Counted from the first letter of the stretch, positions 16,811 through 26,487 are shown. The stretch: 64,000 nucleotides of DNA from Streptomyces sp. MMBL 11-1 (GCF_028622875.1 NZ_CP117709.1:7939001-8003000); one strand, 5' to 3'. Numbers and translations: made by a program. Notes: a model not told the origin generated them from the letters alone.

Positions 16811-18001
16811 TCAGGCGGTGACCCGCGCACCGGTCCGGCCGGGCGCGGGCGTCAGGCGGTGCCTGCGCTTCGGGATGCCGAAGGTCGGATGGGCGATGCC
16901 CCACCCGGCCCCTTTGAGCACACCCGACTTGAGTCGTGCGGCGGTTCGGCCGCCCAGGTACCAGGCCTTCGACCGGACGTCCCCGTCCACCATCTGGAAG
17001 ATGGCGTCCCGCCGTCCGAGGCTGATGTGGTTGCCGAAGTACTTCAGCCCGGTGGCCGGGACCTCGCGGCCCGTCAGGCGCGCGATGATCGCGGCGGTCG
17101 CCTGCATGTTGGTGAGACCGGCCGAGGCGCAGGACATCGGCAGCGGCCGGCCGTTCTCGCCGATCGCGTAGGCGCTGTCGCCCGCGGCGTAGATGTCCGG
17201 GTGGGAGACCGAACGCATGGTGCGGTCGACGACGATCTGGCCGGTCCCGGCGACCTCCAGCCCGGCTGCCGCCGCCATGGGGTGCACGGCGAACCCGGCC
17301 GTCCACACGGTCACGTCGGCGTGGATGGACCTGCCGTCGGCGGCGATCACCCGTGTCGCCTCGACGGCTTCGACGGCGGTGTGCTCGTGCACGGTGACGC
17401 CGAGCCGGTCGAAGGCGCCGCGCAGGTGACGGCGCGCCTTCGGGGAGAGCCAGGCGCCCAGCTCACCGCGGGCCGCGAGCGCGACGGAGAGTCCGGGGCG
17501 CGACTCGGCGAGTTCGGTCGCGGTCTCGATGCCGGTCAGTCCCTCGCCGACGACCAGGACGGTGCCTCCCTCATCCAGGGCGGCCAGACGCTCCCGCAGG
17601 CGCAGCGCCGAGGACCGGCCGGCCACATCGAAGGCGTACTCGGCCGCGCCGGGGACGTCATGGTGGGCGACGGAGCTGCCGAGCGCGTAGAGAAGGGTGT
17701 CGTAGGCGAGTTCACCGGGGCCGTCATCGCCGGTCACGGCGACGGTCCCGCGCTCGGGGTCGATACCGGTGACACGCGCCAGACGCAGCCGCACCCCGGT
17801 GCCCGCGAATACGTCGGCGAGCTTGCGGGAAGCGAGCTCCTGGCCGCTCGCGAGCTGGTGGAGCCGCATCCGCTCGACGAAGTCGGGTGCGGCGTTGACG
17901 ACGGTGATCTCGGTGTCGGCGGGGGAGAGCCGACGGGCCAGGTTGCCGGCGGCGAAGGCCCCGGCGTAGCCGGCGCCGAGGACGACGATGCGGTGCTTCA
18001 T
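16811..18001 (-). CDS. NAD(P)/FAD-dependent oxidoreductase (NDH-2-like)
   Basis: The 396-residue two-dinucleotide-binding flavoprotein has an N-terminal FAD-binding GAGYAG at about residues 8-13, a second GEGLTG that binds NAD(P)H near 155, and YAAGDSAY, the FAD-contact motif. The layout is that of type II NADH dehydrogenases and related quinone or disulfide oxidoreductases. No C-terminal membrane anchor is evident. It lies just upstream of the ECF41 sigma gene. A Crp-like palindrome is about 70 bases before the ATG. It is probably the redox target or partner of the sigma factor; the substrate is not known. Confidence 0.88.
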   Translation of the reverse strand: MKHRIVVLGAGYAGAFAAGNLARRLSPADTEITVVNAAPDFVERMRLHQLASGQELASRKLADVFAGTGVRLRLARVTGIDPERGTVAVTGDDGPGELAYDTLLYALGSSVAHHDVPGAAEYAFDVAGRSSALRLRERLAALDEGGTVLVVGEGLTGIETATELAESRPGLSVALAARGELGAWLSPKARRHLRGAFDRLGVTVHEHTAVEAVEATRVIAADGRSIHADVTVWTAGFAVHPMAAAAGLEVAGTGQIVVDRTMRSVSHPDIYAAGDSAYAIGENGRPLPMSCASAGLTNMQATAAIIARLTGREVPATGLKYFGNHISLGRRDAIFQMVDGDVRSKAWYLGGRTAARLKSGVLKGAGWGIAHPTFGIPKRRHRLTPAPGRTGARVTA

Positions 18002-18070
18002 GGCATGGCTCCTGTCTCGTTCGTGTACCCCTTGAACGGGACAGCGCTCCCTTTGCTGACAGAAGTCGAA

Positions 18071-18086
18071 TGTGACACAGGTCACA
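18071..18086. promoter_or_regulatory. Crp-type palindrome
   Basis: TGTGACACAGGTCACA is a perfect 6-bp inverted repeat and matches the Crp consensus TGTGA-N6-TCACA exactly. It lies 70 bases upstream of the FAD oxidoreductase ATG and 295 bases upstream of ureA. Streptomyces encodes a Crp protein, so this is a plausible regulatory site. Which of the divergent genes it serves is not certain; distance favours the oxidoreductase. Confidence 0.65.
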
Positions 18087-18263
18087 CTGAATGGATGAAG
18101 GGTTCACGGGCTCCGGAAGCGCGCCGACGGGCGGACCGCGGGCCGCCGCGCGGAGCGTGCCCAGGTGGTCGCGGAGTCCGGTCGGCGTATGGCGAGCCCG
18201 CTCCGTGCCGGAGTGGCGGGCCGATTTTTGTGCGCTTTGCCCGTATGTAGTGGGTCGTAACCA

Positions 18264-18280
18264 CAAAAAGGGACTTTTTG
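18264..18280. promoter_or_regulatory. AT-rich inverted repeat upstream of the urease operon
   Basis: CAAAAAG-GGA-CTTTTTG is a perfect 7-bp inverted repeat in an unusually AT-rich pocket, about 100 bases before ureA. A TATAAG, which could be a -10 box, follows at about 18319. It may be an operator or a short leader hairpin. A GTAAC lies beside it at 18257, but the second half of a GlnR box is missing. Confidence 0.45.
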
Positions 18281-18381
18281 CCGTGCGCCGGAATTTGCCA
18301 CGCCGCGAAGAGAAGAGCTATAAGAGGCATGTGGTTCAGGCGCCGCCGGGAATTCCGGGGAGGCCGCCATGGAGGTTTCCC

Positions 18382-18684
18382 ATGTTTCTGACTCCGTCCG
18401 ACACGGAGAAATTGCTGCTGAGTGTTGCCGGAATGATCGCCCGTGACCGGCGCGCCCGCGGCGTCCGCCTCAACTACCCGGAGACCGTCGCCCTGCTCGC
18501 GTGCTGGGCGATGGAACGGGCCCGTGAGGGTGCCCCGGTCAGCGAGCTGATGACGGCGGGGAGGGCGGTGCTCACCCGCGCTGACGTGCTGGAAGGCGTC
18601 CCGGAGATGCTGCACGACGTTCAGGTCGAGGCGACCTTCCCCGACGGGCGCAAGCTCGTCACGATCACCTCGCCGATCCCGTGA
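18382..18684 (+). CDS. ureA: Urease gamma subunit
   Basis: The 100-residue gamma subunit is a stand-alone Ure[28 protein letters not shown] and the conserved [10 protein letters not shown] lie in its first half. It packs with UreB and UreC in the urease trimer that hydrolyses urea to ammonia and carbamate. The ATG at 18382 follows a GGAGG eleven bases upstream. It overlaps ureB by four bases. First gene of the six-gene operon. Confidence 0.96.
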   Translation: MFLTPSDTEKLLLSVAGMIARDRRARGVRLNYPETVALLACWAMERAREGAPVSELMTAGRAVLTRADVLEGVPEMLHDVQVEATFPDGRKLVTITSPIP

Positions 18685-19019
18685 TCCCGGGCGAGATCCG
18701 GACCGGCTCCGGAGTGCTGCGTATCAACGCGGAAAGCGCGGTATTGGCGGTCACCGTGGTGAACGACGGTGACCGGCCTATTCAGGTCGGATCGCATTTG
18801 CATTTCCCCGACGCGAATCCGGCGCTTTCTTTTGACCGGGCCGCGGCCCGGGGATTTCGGCTCGATATTCCGTCGGGCACGTCGCTGCGCTTCGAACCGG
18901 GCGTCGGCGTCGACGTCGGCCTCGTCGAACTCCGCGGCCACCGCCGCGTGCCCGGCATCGTGCTGCCCGGGAACCGCACACCGGCCACCACACCCACGCC
19001 TCGAACGGAGGACCTGTGA
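18681..19019 (+). CDS. ureB: Urease beta subunit
   Basis: The 112-residue beta subunit begins at a GTG that overlaps the ureA stop (GTGA). It has the family opening [17 protein letters not shown] and the block [22 protein letters not shown] that forms the beta-barrel face of the urease trimer, followed by [17 protein letters not shown]. The C-terminus is Pro/Thr-rich. A GGAGG within the last codons serves ureC. Confidence 0.95.
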   Translation: MIPGEIRTGSGVLRINAESAVLAVTVVNDGDRPIQVGSHLHFPDANPALSFDRAAARGFRLDIPSGTSLRFEPGVGVDVGLVELRGHRRVPGIVLPGNRTPATTPTPRTEDL

Positions 19020-19020
19020 C

Positions 19021-20724
19021 ATGGCCCAGCTGACCCGCGCCGCCTACGCCTCGCTCTACGGCCCCACCACCGGGGACCGGATCCGCCTCGCCGACACCGA
19101 TCTGTGGATCGAGGTCGAGGAGGACCGGTGCTTCGGCGGTGACGAAGCCGTCTTCGGGGGCGGCAAGTCCATCCGTGAGTCGATGGCCCAGGCCACCGCG
19201 TCCCGGGCCGAGGGTGCGCCCGACCTCGTCATCACCAACGCGGTCGTCCTGGACCACTGGGGTGTCGTCAAGACCGACGTCGGCGTCCGCGACGGGCGGA
19301 TCGTCGCCCTCGGCCGCTCCGGCAACCCCGACATCAGCGACGGCGTCCATCCCGATCTGGTGATCGGCCCCGGCACCGATGTGATCTCCGGCGAGGGGCG
19401 CGTCCTCACGGCCGGGGCCGTCGACACCCACGTCCACTTCCTGATGCCGGAGACCCTCCACGAGGCGCTCGCCACCGGCACCACCACCGTCATCGGGGGC
19501 GGCACCGGCGCCACCGAGGGATCCAAGGCCACCACCGTCACCCCCGGCGCGTGGAACCTCGCCATGATGCACCGCTCCCTCGACCGCGTCCCGCTCAACG
19601 TCATGCTGTTCGGCAAGGGCTCCACCGTCGGCGAGGAAGCCCTGCGCGAGGCGGCCCTCAGCGGTGCCGGCGGCTACAAGGTCCACGAGGACTGGGGCGC
19701 CACGCCGGCCGCGATCGACGCCGCGCTGCGGGCGGCCGACGCGTACGGCCTCCAGGTGGCGCTGCACGCGGACAGTCTCAACGAGGTCGGCTACGTCGAA
19801 GGCACCCTCGACGCCATCGCCGGACGCGGCATCCACGTCTTCCACGCGGAGGGTGCGGGCGGCGGCCACGCTCCCGACATCATCACCATGGCCTCCCACC
19901 CGAACATCCTTCCGGCGTCCACCAACCCGACGCTCCCGCACACCGTCAACACGGTCGCCGAGCACCTCGACATGCTGATGGTGTGCCACCACCTCAACCC
20001 CCGGGTCCCCGAGGACCTCGCGTTCGCCGAGTCCCGGATCCGGGCCACCACCATCGCCGCCGAGGACGTGCTGCACGACATCGGCGCACTCTCCATCACC
20101 TCGTCCGACGCCCAGGCGATGGGCCGCATCGGTGAGGTCGTGTGCCGCACCTGGCAGGTCGCCCACGTCATGAAGCAGCGCTTCGGCGACCGCGGCAGCG
20201 AACTGCCCGCCGACAACGAGCGGGCGCGCCGCTATGTCGCCAAGTACACGATCTGCCCGGCCGTTGCCCACGGCATCGACCACGTCGTCGGCTCCGTGGA
20301 GCCCGGGAAGCTCGCCGACCTGGTGCTCTGGGACCCCGCCTTCTTCGGCATCCGGCCCGCCGCCGTCATCAAGGGCGGCATGGCCGTGTACGCGCCCCTG
20401 GGCGACGCGGGCGCGGCGATCCCCACCACCCAGCCGGTCCTCATGCGCGCCAGCGCCGCCGCCGAGGCCGCGCCGCACCTGTCGGTCAGCTTCGTCTCCC
20501 CGATGGCACTGGCCGACGGACTGGCCGAACGGCTCGGGCTGGTAAGGGAGCTGGTCGCCGTTCGGCCCACCCGGCACCTCACCAAGGCGGACCTGCCGAA
20601 CAACACGGCGCTCCCGGCCATCGACGTGGACCCGGAGACCTTCGCCATCCGCATCGACGGGGAGCTCGTCGAGCCGGCCCCCGCCGCCGAACTGCCGCTG
20701 GCCCAGCGGTACAGCATGTTCTGA
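19021..20724 (+). CDS. ureC: Urease alpha (catalytic) subunit
   Basis: The 567-residue catalytic subunit has all nickel-site residues: HVH in VDTHVHF, the carbamylated Lys at about 220 in YKVHEDWG, His in ALHADSLNE, His in [10 protein letters not shown], and Asp near 362 in SSDAQAMGR. The flap residues Cys-His-His (VCHHL) near 321 and Arg in ESRIR are also kept. It is somewhat divergent from the usual form: FLMPE replaces FICPQ, and YKVHEDWG replaces LKLHEDWG. This fits the second urease type found in many Streptomyces. The ATG follows the ureB stop by one base. Confidence 0.97.
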   Translation: MAQLTRAAYASLYGPTTGDRIRLADTDLWIEVEEDRCFGGDEAVFGGGKSIRESMAQATASRAEGAPDLVITNAVVLDHWGVVKTDVGVRDGRIVALGRSGNPDISDGVHPDLVIGPGTDVISGEGRVLTAGAVDTHVHFLMPETLHEALATGTTTVIGGGTGATEGSKATTVTPGAWNLAMMHRSLDRVPLNVMLFGKGSTVGEEALREAALSGAGGYKVHEDWGATPAAIDAALRAADAYGLQVALHADSLNEVGYVEGTLDAIAGRGIHVFHAEGAGGGHAPDIITMASHPNILPASTNPTLPHTVNTVAEHLDMLMVCHHLNPRVPEDLAFAESRIRATTIAAEDVLHDIGALSITSSDAQAMGRIGEVVCRTWQVAHVMKQRFGDRGSELPADNERARRYVAKYTICPAVAHGIDHVVGSVEPGKLADLVLWDPAFFGIRPAAVIKGGMAVYAPLGDAGAAIPTTQPVLMRASAAAEAAPHLSVSFVSPMALADGLAERLGLVRELVAVRPTRHLTKADLPNNTALPAIDVDPETFAIRIDGELVEPAPAAELPLAQRYSMF

Positions 20725-21389
20725 TGGCGCTCCTCGCCCCCTACCTCCTCGCCGACGGGCGGCTCCCGGTCGGCGCCCACACCTACAGCGCCGGCCTCGA
20801 ACCGGCCGTCGCGGCGGGCCTCACGCGTGCGGAGATCCCCGCGCTGCTGAGGGCCCGCCTGCACACCACCGTCGTCACCGAAGCCGCCGCCGCCGTACTC
20901 ACCCTGCGGGCGGCCCTGCGCGCCCCGGTGGACTACGGGCCCGTGCAGGAGGCGCTCGCCGCCCGGACGCCGACGGCGCCGCTGCGCGAGGCCTCCGCCG
21001 CACTGGGCCGGGGCGTGCACCGCCTCGCCCGTCGGCTGGCCCCGGACCACCCCGCGGTCACCGCCCTGACACGGCTCCACCCGCGCCCCTTGCGGCCGGT
21101 CGCCCTCGGGGCGCTCGGAGCCGCCCTGGGGGTGGGGGAGGAGGCGCTGGCCAGCGGCGTCGTCTACGACGAGCTGCAGACCATCGCCTCCGCCGCGCTC
21201 AAGCTGCTGCCCGGCGACCCCCTCGACTCGGTCGCGTGGATCGTCGCCGCCGAGCCGGACGCCGCGAGAGCCGTCACCGCAGCACTGGCCGTGCGCACCC
21301 CCGCCGAACTCCCCGCCCGTACACCACCGCTCACCGAGCAGTGGGCACTCGAACACGACCGACGCGAACGGAGACTCTTCCTTGCCTGA
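20724..21389 (+). CDS. ureF: Urease accessory protein UreF
   Basis: The 221-residue all-helical accessory protein binds UreD and gates GTP hydrolysis by UreG during nickel-site assembly. It shows the UreF opening [19 protein letters not shown], in which the usual SFSHSxGLE is replaced by [10 protein letters not shown], and a C-terminal ALKLLPGDP stretch. The ATG overlaps the ureC stop by one base (TGATG). The sequence is short and divergent for UreF, but its position between ureC and ureG makes the call firm. Confidence 0.9.
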   Translation: MALLAPYLLADGRLPVGAHTYSAGLEPAVAAGLTRAEIPALLRARLHTTVVTEAAAAVLTLRAALRAPVDYGPVQEALAARTPTAPLREASAALGRGVHRLARRLAPDHPAVTALTRLHPRPLRPVALGALGAALGVGEEALASGVVYDELQTIASAALKLLPGDPLDSVAWIVAAEPDAARAVTAALAVRTPAELPARTPPLTEQWALEHDRRERRLFLA

Positions 21390-22134
21390 CAACGCATCCG
21401 CCCAGCAGCCCGGACAGCCCGCCCAGGGCCCCAACGAGCACTACCACCAGCCCCTCGACCAGCCGCGCGCCCTGCGCCTCGGCGTCGCCGGCCCCGTCGG
21501 CACCGGTAAGAGCTCCATCCTCGCCACCCTCTGCCGCGAACTGGCAGGCGAGCTCTCCATGGCCGTCGTCACCAACGACATCTACACCGACGAGGACGCC
21601 CGCTTCCTCCGCTCGGCCGGCGTCCTGCCCACCGAACGCATCCGCGCCGTCGAGACCGGAGCCTGCCCCCACACCGCGATCCGCGACGACGTGAGCGCCA
21701 ACCTCGACGCGGTCGAGGACCTGGAGGAGGCCTACGGACCGCTGGACCTGGTGCTCATCGAAAGCGGCGGCGACAACCTCACCGCCACGTTCAGCCCCGC
21801 CCTCGCCGACGCCCAGCTCTTCAGCATCGATGTCGCGGGCGGCGGGGACGTCGCCCGCAAGGGCGGCCCGGGCATCACCGGCGCGGACCTCCTGGTCATC
21901 AACAAGACCGACCTGGCCCCCCATGTGGAGGTCGACGTGACCGCGATGGTCGCCGACGCCGAACGGGCCCGCGACGGTCTGCCCGTCCTCGCGCTGTCCA
22001 AGCACGACCCTCGGTCGATCGCCGAACTGGCCGACTGGGTGCGGGCCGTGCTGCTGCGCCACCGCTCCGGCACCCATGTCCCGACCGACCCCGGCCCGAT
22101 GGCGCCCCACAGCCACAGCCACGACGGCTCGTGA
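21382..22134 (+). CDS. ureG: Urease accessory GTPase UreG
   Basis: The 250-residue SIMIBI GTPase powers nickel insertion. It has P-loop [22 protein letters not shown] containing the invariant metal-binding CPH, switch ESGGDN and base-recognition NKTD. Both ends carry histidines: HYH near the N-terminus and HSHSHD at the C-terminus. These may store nickel and partly replace the missing UreE. The start is a TTG inside the ureF 3' end, 8-base overlap, with GGAG about nine bases upstream. The first 28 residues precede the family core and may be disordered. Confidence 0.96.
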   Translation: MPDNASAQQPGQPAQGPNEHYHQPLDQPRALRLGVAGPVGTGKSSILATLCRELAGELSMAVVTNDIYTDEDARFLRSAGVLPTERIRAVETGACPHTAIRDDVSANLDAVEDLEEAYGPLDLVLIESGGDNLTATFSPALADAQLFSIDVAGGGDVARKGGPGITGADLLVINKTDLAPHVEVDVTAMVADAERARDGLPVLALSKHDPRSIAELADWVRAVLLRHRSGTHVPTDPGPMAPHSHSHDGS

Positions 22135-22904
22135 CCGGCCCGCCCACGCCCGCCGCCCGCCCGGCCGAGCCCGACGATCCGGCGGTCGTCGCCGTCGAGC
22201 GTGACGCCACCGGCAGGCACCTCGCCCGCGAGCTGTCTCCCGGTGCGTTCCTCGCCCCCCGCCCCCTGCTGCCGTGCGCGGACCGCCTGCGGATCGCCCT
22301 CGTCGGCACCCGGGCGGGTCTGCTGGCCGGCGACGATCTCCGGCTGCACGTCTCGGTCGGCCCGGGGGCCCGCCTGGAACTGGTCGAAGCCTCCGGGCTG
22401 GTGGCGTACGACCACCGGGGAGGCAGATCGGCGTGGCGGGCCAGGATCGACATTGCTGCGGGTGGCCGGCTGGACTGGGACGGGAAGCCGTTCGTCGTCG
22501 CGCACGGGGCGTGGGTCGACCGCACGATGGAGGTGACGCTCGCGCCGGGCGCCCGGATGCTGTGGCGCGACACTCTCGTCCTGGGCCGCTCCGGTGAGCG
22601 CGGTGGCCGCGTACGGGCCAGGACCCGGACCGTGTACGACGGCCGGGAGCTGCTGGTCGAGGACCTCGACCTGACCGACCCGGAGATGCGGGAACTGCCC
22701 GGCGTCCTCGGCCCGAACCGGATCATCGGCTCCGTCACCGCCCTCGGTGCCCGCCCGTCCGGCCCGCCCCACCCCTACCGGACGGACCTCGCGGGCCCGG
22801 GGGCCCAGGTGCGGCTGCTGGGCACCGGGGCACCGGCGATGGAAGCGGACCTGGCGGAGCTGTGGGACCACTGGCGGAACGAGAGCGTCGTCGAGCCCCG
22901 CTGA
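22131..22904 (+). CDS. ureD: Urease accessory protein UreD (UreH)
   Basis: The 257-residue UreD begins with a GTG that overlaps the ureG stop (GTGA). It has the conserved central blocks [17 protein letters not shown] and [15 protein letters not shown], followed by [18 protein letters not shown]. UreD scaffolds the UreFG complex on apo-urease and helps channel nickel. It closes the operon. No ureE gene and no nickel transporter gene is in the window. A weak hairpin (GGACGG/CCGTCC, about 22919-22951) follows. Confidence 0.93.
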   Translation: MTGPPTPAARPAEPDDPAVVAVERDATGRHLARELSPGAFLAPRPLLPCADRLRIALVGTRAGLLAGDDLRLHVSVGPGARLELVEASGLVAYDHRGGRSAWRARIDIAAGGRLDWDGKPFVVAHGAWVDRTMEVTLAPGARMLWRDTLVLGRSGERGGRVRARTRTVYDGRELLVEDLDLTDPEMRELPGVLGPNRIIGSVTALGARPSGPPHPYRTDLAGPGAQVRLLGTGAPAMEADLAELWDHWRNESVVEPR

Positions 22905-23000
22905 TCAGGGGCGTTCCGGGACGGTGAAGGGGTTGGGCGCCGCCCGTCCAGTGGTGCGGCCCGCGCGGGAGGAGCGAGACGAGAGACCCCGTCGATCCCG

Positions 23001-23021
23001 CCGTAGCCGTAGCCGTAGCCG
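23001..23021. repeat. CCGTAG hexanucleotide tandem repeat
   Basis: Three and a half perfect copies of CCGTAG lie in the 156-bp gap between the convergent ureD and sugar-permease genes. On the minus strand one frame reads Gly-Tyr repeats, but no supported gene covers it. Confidence 0.7.
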
Positions 23022-23060
23022 AGATCGTGCACCGGATACGGGCGGCGCCCACCTGCCTCA

Positions 23061-24317
23061 TCAGGCCCTGCCATGGGAGACCCGTGAACGCCGGGCCACC
23101 GCATCCAACGACACCGCCAGCAGCAGTACGCCGCCGGTCACCATGAAGCGGTACGCGGAGTCGAGATTCAGCAGCGTGAGCCCACTGGAGATGGACTGGA
23201 TCACGAGAACGCCGAGCAGCGCGGCGAACGCGGTGCCCCGGCCGCCGAACAGACTGGTGCCGCCGATGACGGCCGCCGCGATGGCGTTGAGGTTGACGTC
23301 ACCGCCGCCGCTGCTCTGGTTGGCCGCCGCGAGCCGCGAGGCGGAGAGGACGCCGCCGACGCACGCGAGCGTCGCGCACAGCACGAACGCGGTGGTGAGA
23401 ACGGCCTTCACGTTCACGCCCGCACGTCGGGCGGCCTCCATGTTGCCGCCGACCGCGTACATCGACTTTCCGAACGAGGTGCGGGACAGGACATAGTGGA
23501 GCGCCAGCACCAGGGCGAGGAAGAACACGAACATCCAGCCCACCCCTCGGTCCCGGTGGAGATACCAGACCGCCGCGCCGAGGCCGGCCAGCAGCGCCAG
23601 GCTCCGCGCGGCGAGCAGACGTCGGGAGGCGGCGGTGAGCCCCGCCCGACGGCGCTCCGAGGCGCGGGCGGCGCCGGTCGCGTACAGCACCGCCGCGCCC
23701 ACGACGACCAGCGTGTACGCCAACCAGGGTGGCAGGAACTGGAGTTGGGCGAAGGTCACCAGTCCGGAGTCGAAGGGCAGGTTGATCGATCCCTTGGGCC
23801 CGAGTATCCACAGCTGCACACCGAGGAAACCGAGGAGGCCGCCGAGGGTGATGACGAAGCTGGGTACCCCGATCCGGTGGTGGACCTGGGCGTAGAACCA
23901 GCCGATCAGCGCCGCGAGGGCGAGCGAGACGGCGACGGCGAGCCAGGCCGGCAGCCCCCGGTCCACGAAGAGGACCGCCAGCACGGCAGCACCGAGGCCG
24001 CTGATGGAGCCGACCGACAGATCGATCTGGCCGACGAGGAGGACACAGACCACCCCCAGGGCGATGATGCCGACCGGCACGCTCTCGAGGGCGAGGTTCG
24101 TGAGGTTCGCGCTCGACAGGAAGACGGGGTTGAGGATCTGCATCACGCCCCAGATCACGACCAGCCCGGCGAGGACGGGCAGAAGACCGAGGTCGCCGCC
24201 GCGCAGCCGGACGGACAGCGCCCGCAGGCGGTCGCGCGCACCGGCGGGCCGGGGCGTCGGCGCGACGGGCCCGCCCCGGGAGAGTTCCGGACCCGTGACA
24301 GCGGCCTGGTCCCTCAT
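23061..24317 (-). CDS. Sugar ABC transporter permease (XylH/RbsC-like)
   Basis: The 418-residue inner-membrane permease is of the BPD_transp_2 family, with about ten membrane segments. It shows the signature blocks GQIDLSVGSISGLGAA and AAVIGGTSLFGGRGTAFAAL. This family (XylH, GguB, RbsC) imports monosaccharides. The ATG at 24317 overlaps the stop of the ATPase gene (ATGA). It is the last gene of the minus-strand unit dehydrogenase-kinase-binding protein-ATPase-permease. Confidence 0.92.
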   Translation of the reverse strand: MRDQAAVTGPELSRGGPVAPTPRPAGARDRLRALSVRLRGGDLGLLPVLAGLVVIWGVMQILNPVFLSSANLTNLALESVPVGIIALGVVCVLLVGQIDLSVGSISGLGAAVLAVLFVDRGLPAWLAVAVSLALAALIGWFYAQVHHRIGVPSFVITLGGLLGFLGVQLWILGPKGSINLPFDSGLVTFAQLQFLPPWLAYTLVVVGAAVLYATGAARASERRRAGLTAASRRLLAARSLALLAGLGAAVWYLHRDRGVGWMFVFFLALVLALHYVLSRTSFGKSMYAVGGNMEAARRAGVNVKAVLTTAFVLCATLACVGGVLSASRLAAANQSSGGGDVNLNAIAAAVIGGTSLFGGRGTAFAALLGVLVIQSISSGLTLLNLDSAYRFMVTGGVLLLAVSLDAVARRSRVSHGRA

Positions 24318-25174
24318 GATGCTTCCCCCCGGTGTGCCGCACCGGTCCTGTGCGCCGGCTCCGTTCCGCCGCCCGTGGTCCGGTCGCGGCCGGCGCGGCG
24401 GCTGACCACGTTGTCGGTGGCTCCGGTGATGGCCGCCACCAGCTCCGACGCCGTCGTTCCGGCCGCGTCGAAGACACCGTTGTTGCGGCCGAGCCGCAGG
24501 ACGGCCACGGTGTCGGCGACGGCCCGCACGTCTGCCATGTTGTGGCTGACCATGATGACGCCCAGGCCGCGCTCCCTCAGACGCTCGATCAGATTGAGGA
24601 CTTCCGCCGTCTGCGCCACGCCCAGGGCGGCCGTCGGCTCGTCCAGGATGATCACCTTGGGGTCGCCCAGGAGGGTCCGCGCGATGGCCACCGTCTGTCG
24701 CTGCCCGCCGGACAGGGCCGCGACCGGGACGCGCACCGAGGGGATCCTGGCCGACAGCTCCGCGAGCAGAGCGCGGGAACGGACCTCCATCCCGACCTCG
24801 TCCAGGCGCAGCCCACGTAACTCGCGTCCCAGGAAGAGGTTTTCCACCACGTTCAGGTTCTCGCACAGCGCGAGGTCCTGGAACACGGTCGCGATGCCGA
24901 GCCGCTGGGCGGTGGCCGGGGAGGAGATCGTCACCGTCCCGGCGCCGAAGCCGACGGTTCCGGCGTCCGGCTGCTGCACCCCGGAGACCACCTTGACCAG
25001 GGTCGACTTTCCCGCGCCGTTGTCGCCGACCAGGGCGACGACCTGCCCGGCGGCGACATCGAGGTCCACGTCGGTGAGTGCGGCGACGGCGCCGAAGGAT
25101 TTGCTTATTCCGCGCAGGGAGAGCAGCGAGCCACCCGGCGCCTCCTGAGGGGAGGGCGAGGAGTCAGCGGACAT
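24314..25174 (-). CDS. Sugar ABC transporter ATPase, single domain
   Basis: The 286-residue ATPase has Walker A GDNGAGKST near residue 50, signature LSGGQRQ, Walker B VIILDEPTAALG and switch His in VSHN. It carries only one nucleotide-binding domain, unlike the tandem RbsA/XylG form, so it should act as a homodimer, as FrcA-type proteins do. The Ala/Gly/Thr-rich C-terminal tail (about 35 residues) looks disordered. Four-base overlap with the permease gene couples their translation. Confidence 0.93.
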   Translation of the reverse strand: MSADSSPSPQEAPGGSLLSLRGISKSFGAVAALTDVDLDVAAGQVVALVGDNGAGKSTLVKVVSGVQQPDAGTVGFGAGTVTISSPATAQRLGIATVFQDLALCENLNVVENLFLGRELRGLRLDEVGMEVRSRALLAELSARIPSVRVPVAALSGGQRQTVAIARTLLGDPKVIILDEPTAALGVAQTAEVLNLIERLRERGLGVIMVSHNMADVRAVADTVAVLRLGRNNGVFDAAGTTASELVAAITGATDNVVSRRAGRDRTTGGGTEPAHRTGAAHRGEAS

Positions 25175-25285
25175 GGACCGGCCTTCCGGGGCGGGCGGGC
25201 GGGGGAGCGGTGGCCGTGGCAGGGGCGGGAAGGCGTCCCGACCGTCGTGGACGGCCGTGGTCGCCGCGGCCGGGCAGGGGTGGGA

Positions 25286-26365
25286 CTACGTGAGGCCCAC
25301 CTCGGCACAGGCGGCGGCGTACGTCGCCGTGCAGACCTCGGCGGTCTTCAACGGCTTTCCGTCGCCCACCAGAACCTTCCCGATGTTCTTCCGGGTGACC
25401 ACGGTGGGGGTGAACAGTTCCGAGGGGGTGCCGAAGAGCGTGGTGTCGCCGCGGGGCTTCTTTCCCCGGGCGAAGGCGTACGCCGCGGTGGCCGCGGCTT
25501 CCGCGACGGTCTTGATGGGCTTGGAGATGGTGTTGTACTGGTCGCCCTTGATGATCCGCTGGGCGGCGGCGAGTTCGGCGTCGTTTCCGGTCACCGGTGG
25601 CACGGCCGCTCCGGCCGCCTTGAACGCGGCGATGGAACCGCCGCCCGTGCCGTCGTTGGCGGCCACCACTCCGGCGATCCTTCCCGGGAACTTGGCTATC
25701 TGACCGCTGACCCAGCTCTGGGCCTTGCCCGGCTCCCAGGCAGGGGTGTCGTACTCGGCGAGGAGATCGAATCCGCTGGAGTCGACCGCGCTGTGCATGC
25801 CCTTCTTGATCAGGCCCGCTGCCGCGTCGGTCGGTGACCCGTTGACCTGCAGGAGACCGCCCTTTGCCGAGGTGGCCCTGAGGTGCTCCACCAGGGACGT
25901 GCCGATCATGGAGCCGATCTTCTCGTTGTCGAAGGAGACGTAGTAGTCGGCCTTGACCGCCGGGATCGGCCGGTCGTACGCGATGACGGGGACCCCCCGG
26001 CCCTGTGCCGTACGGACGGTGCCGGCCGCCGCGGCGGAGTCCACCGGATCGATCACGATGACGTCGGCGCCCTGCGCGAGAGCGGAGTCGGCCTGCTGCT
26101 GTTGCTTCGCCGCATCGCCGCCCGCGTTCTGGTACAGGACCGCGCAACCACCGCAGAGCTCCTTCATCCTGGCCTTGAAGAGGGGGGCGTCGTACAGCTC
26201 GTACCGGGTGGAGGCGATATCGGGCATCAGGAACGCGATCTTCGCCTCATCCGACGACCGGTCGTCCGTTCCGTTCGGTGCTTTCGTCGTACAAGCGGCG
26301 GCGGAGACGATCACCGTCATCACGGACACGGCAGCGGCGAACGATCTGACAGAGCGTTGCTTCAC
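25286..26365 (-). CDS. Sugar-binding lipoprotein of the ABC importer (XylF/RbsB-like)
   Basis: The 359-residue periplasmic-binding-protein-like lipoprotein has signal peptide and lipobox SAAAC (Cys at about 25). It shows the family-1 fold marks: KIAFLMPDIASTRYE, ADVIVIDPVDS, VPVIAYDRPI and VVAANDGTGGG. The last two correspond to ligand-contact strands of xylose or ribose binders. The specificity cannot be read off. It sits between the FGGY kinase and ATPase genes, with its own promoter-like region and a GTCAAATTAAC element 39-60 bases upstream. Confidence 0.92.
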   Translation of the reverse strand: MKQRSVRSFAAAVSVMTVIVSAAACTTKAPNGTDDRSSDEAKIAFLMPDIASTRYELYDAPLFKARMKELCGGCAVLYQNAGGDAAKQQQQADSALAQGADVIVIDPVDSAAAAGTVRTAQGRGVPVIAYDRPIPAVKADYYVSFDNEKIGSMIGTSLVEHLRATSAKGGLLQVNGSPTDAAAGLIKKGMHSAVDSSGFDLLAEYDTPAWEPGKAQSWVSGQIAKFPGRIAGVVAANDGTGGGSIAAFKAAGAAVPPVTGNDAELAAAQRIIKGDQYNTISKPIKTVAEAAATAAYAFARGKKPRGDTTLFGTPSELFTPTVVTRKNIGKVLVGDGKPLKTAEVCTATYAAACAEVGLT

Positions 26366-26404
26366 TGGAATCTCCCGGTCTCGAGGCGGAGAGCCCTCCT
26401 TCGC

Positions 26405-26425
26405 GTCAAATTAACAGCGACCGTG
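26405..26425. promoter_or_regulatory. Putative DeoR operator, copy 1 (before the binding-protein gene)
   Basis: GTCAAATTAACAGCGACCGT resembles the palindrome in front of the phosphatase/dehydrogenase genes and the element before the second kinase gene. It lies between the first kinase gene and the binding-protein gene, 40 bases before the latter's ATG. Confidence 0.5.
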
Positions 26426-26487
26426 TTAGTAGTGTCAATGGGCATGTCATAAATAACAGGGTGGCGGGCCGATTCGGAGGCGCCCGG

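Noticed and set aside
18255..18280. Possible GlnR box upstream of urease (GTAAC at 18257)
   Set aside because: The second half (GAAAC) is not present at the required spacing; the sequence is better described as a plain inverted repeat.
18778..20577. Plus-size minus-strand frame opposite ureC
   Set aside because: The ureC frame has every active-site residue; the opposite frame is a compositional shadow.
22775..23104. Minus-strand frame with a Gly-Tyr repeat near 23000-23021
   Set aside because: It overlaps the ends of ureD and the permease gene, has no ribosome site and no known family. The Gly-Tyr run comes from the CCGTAG repeat.
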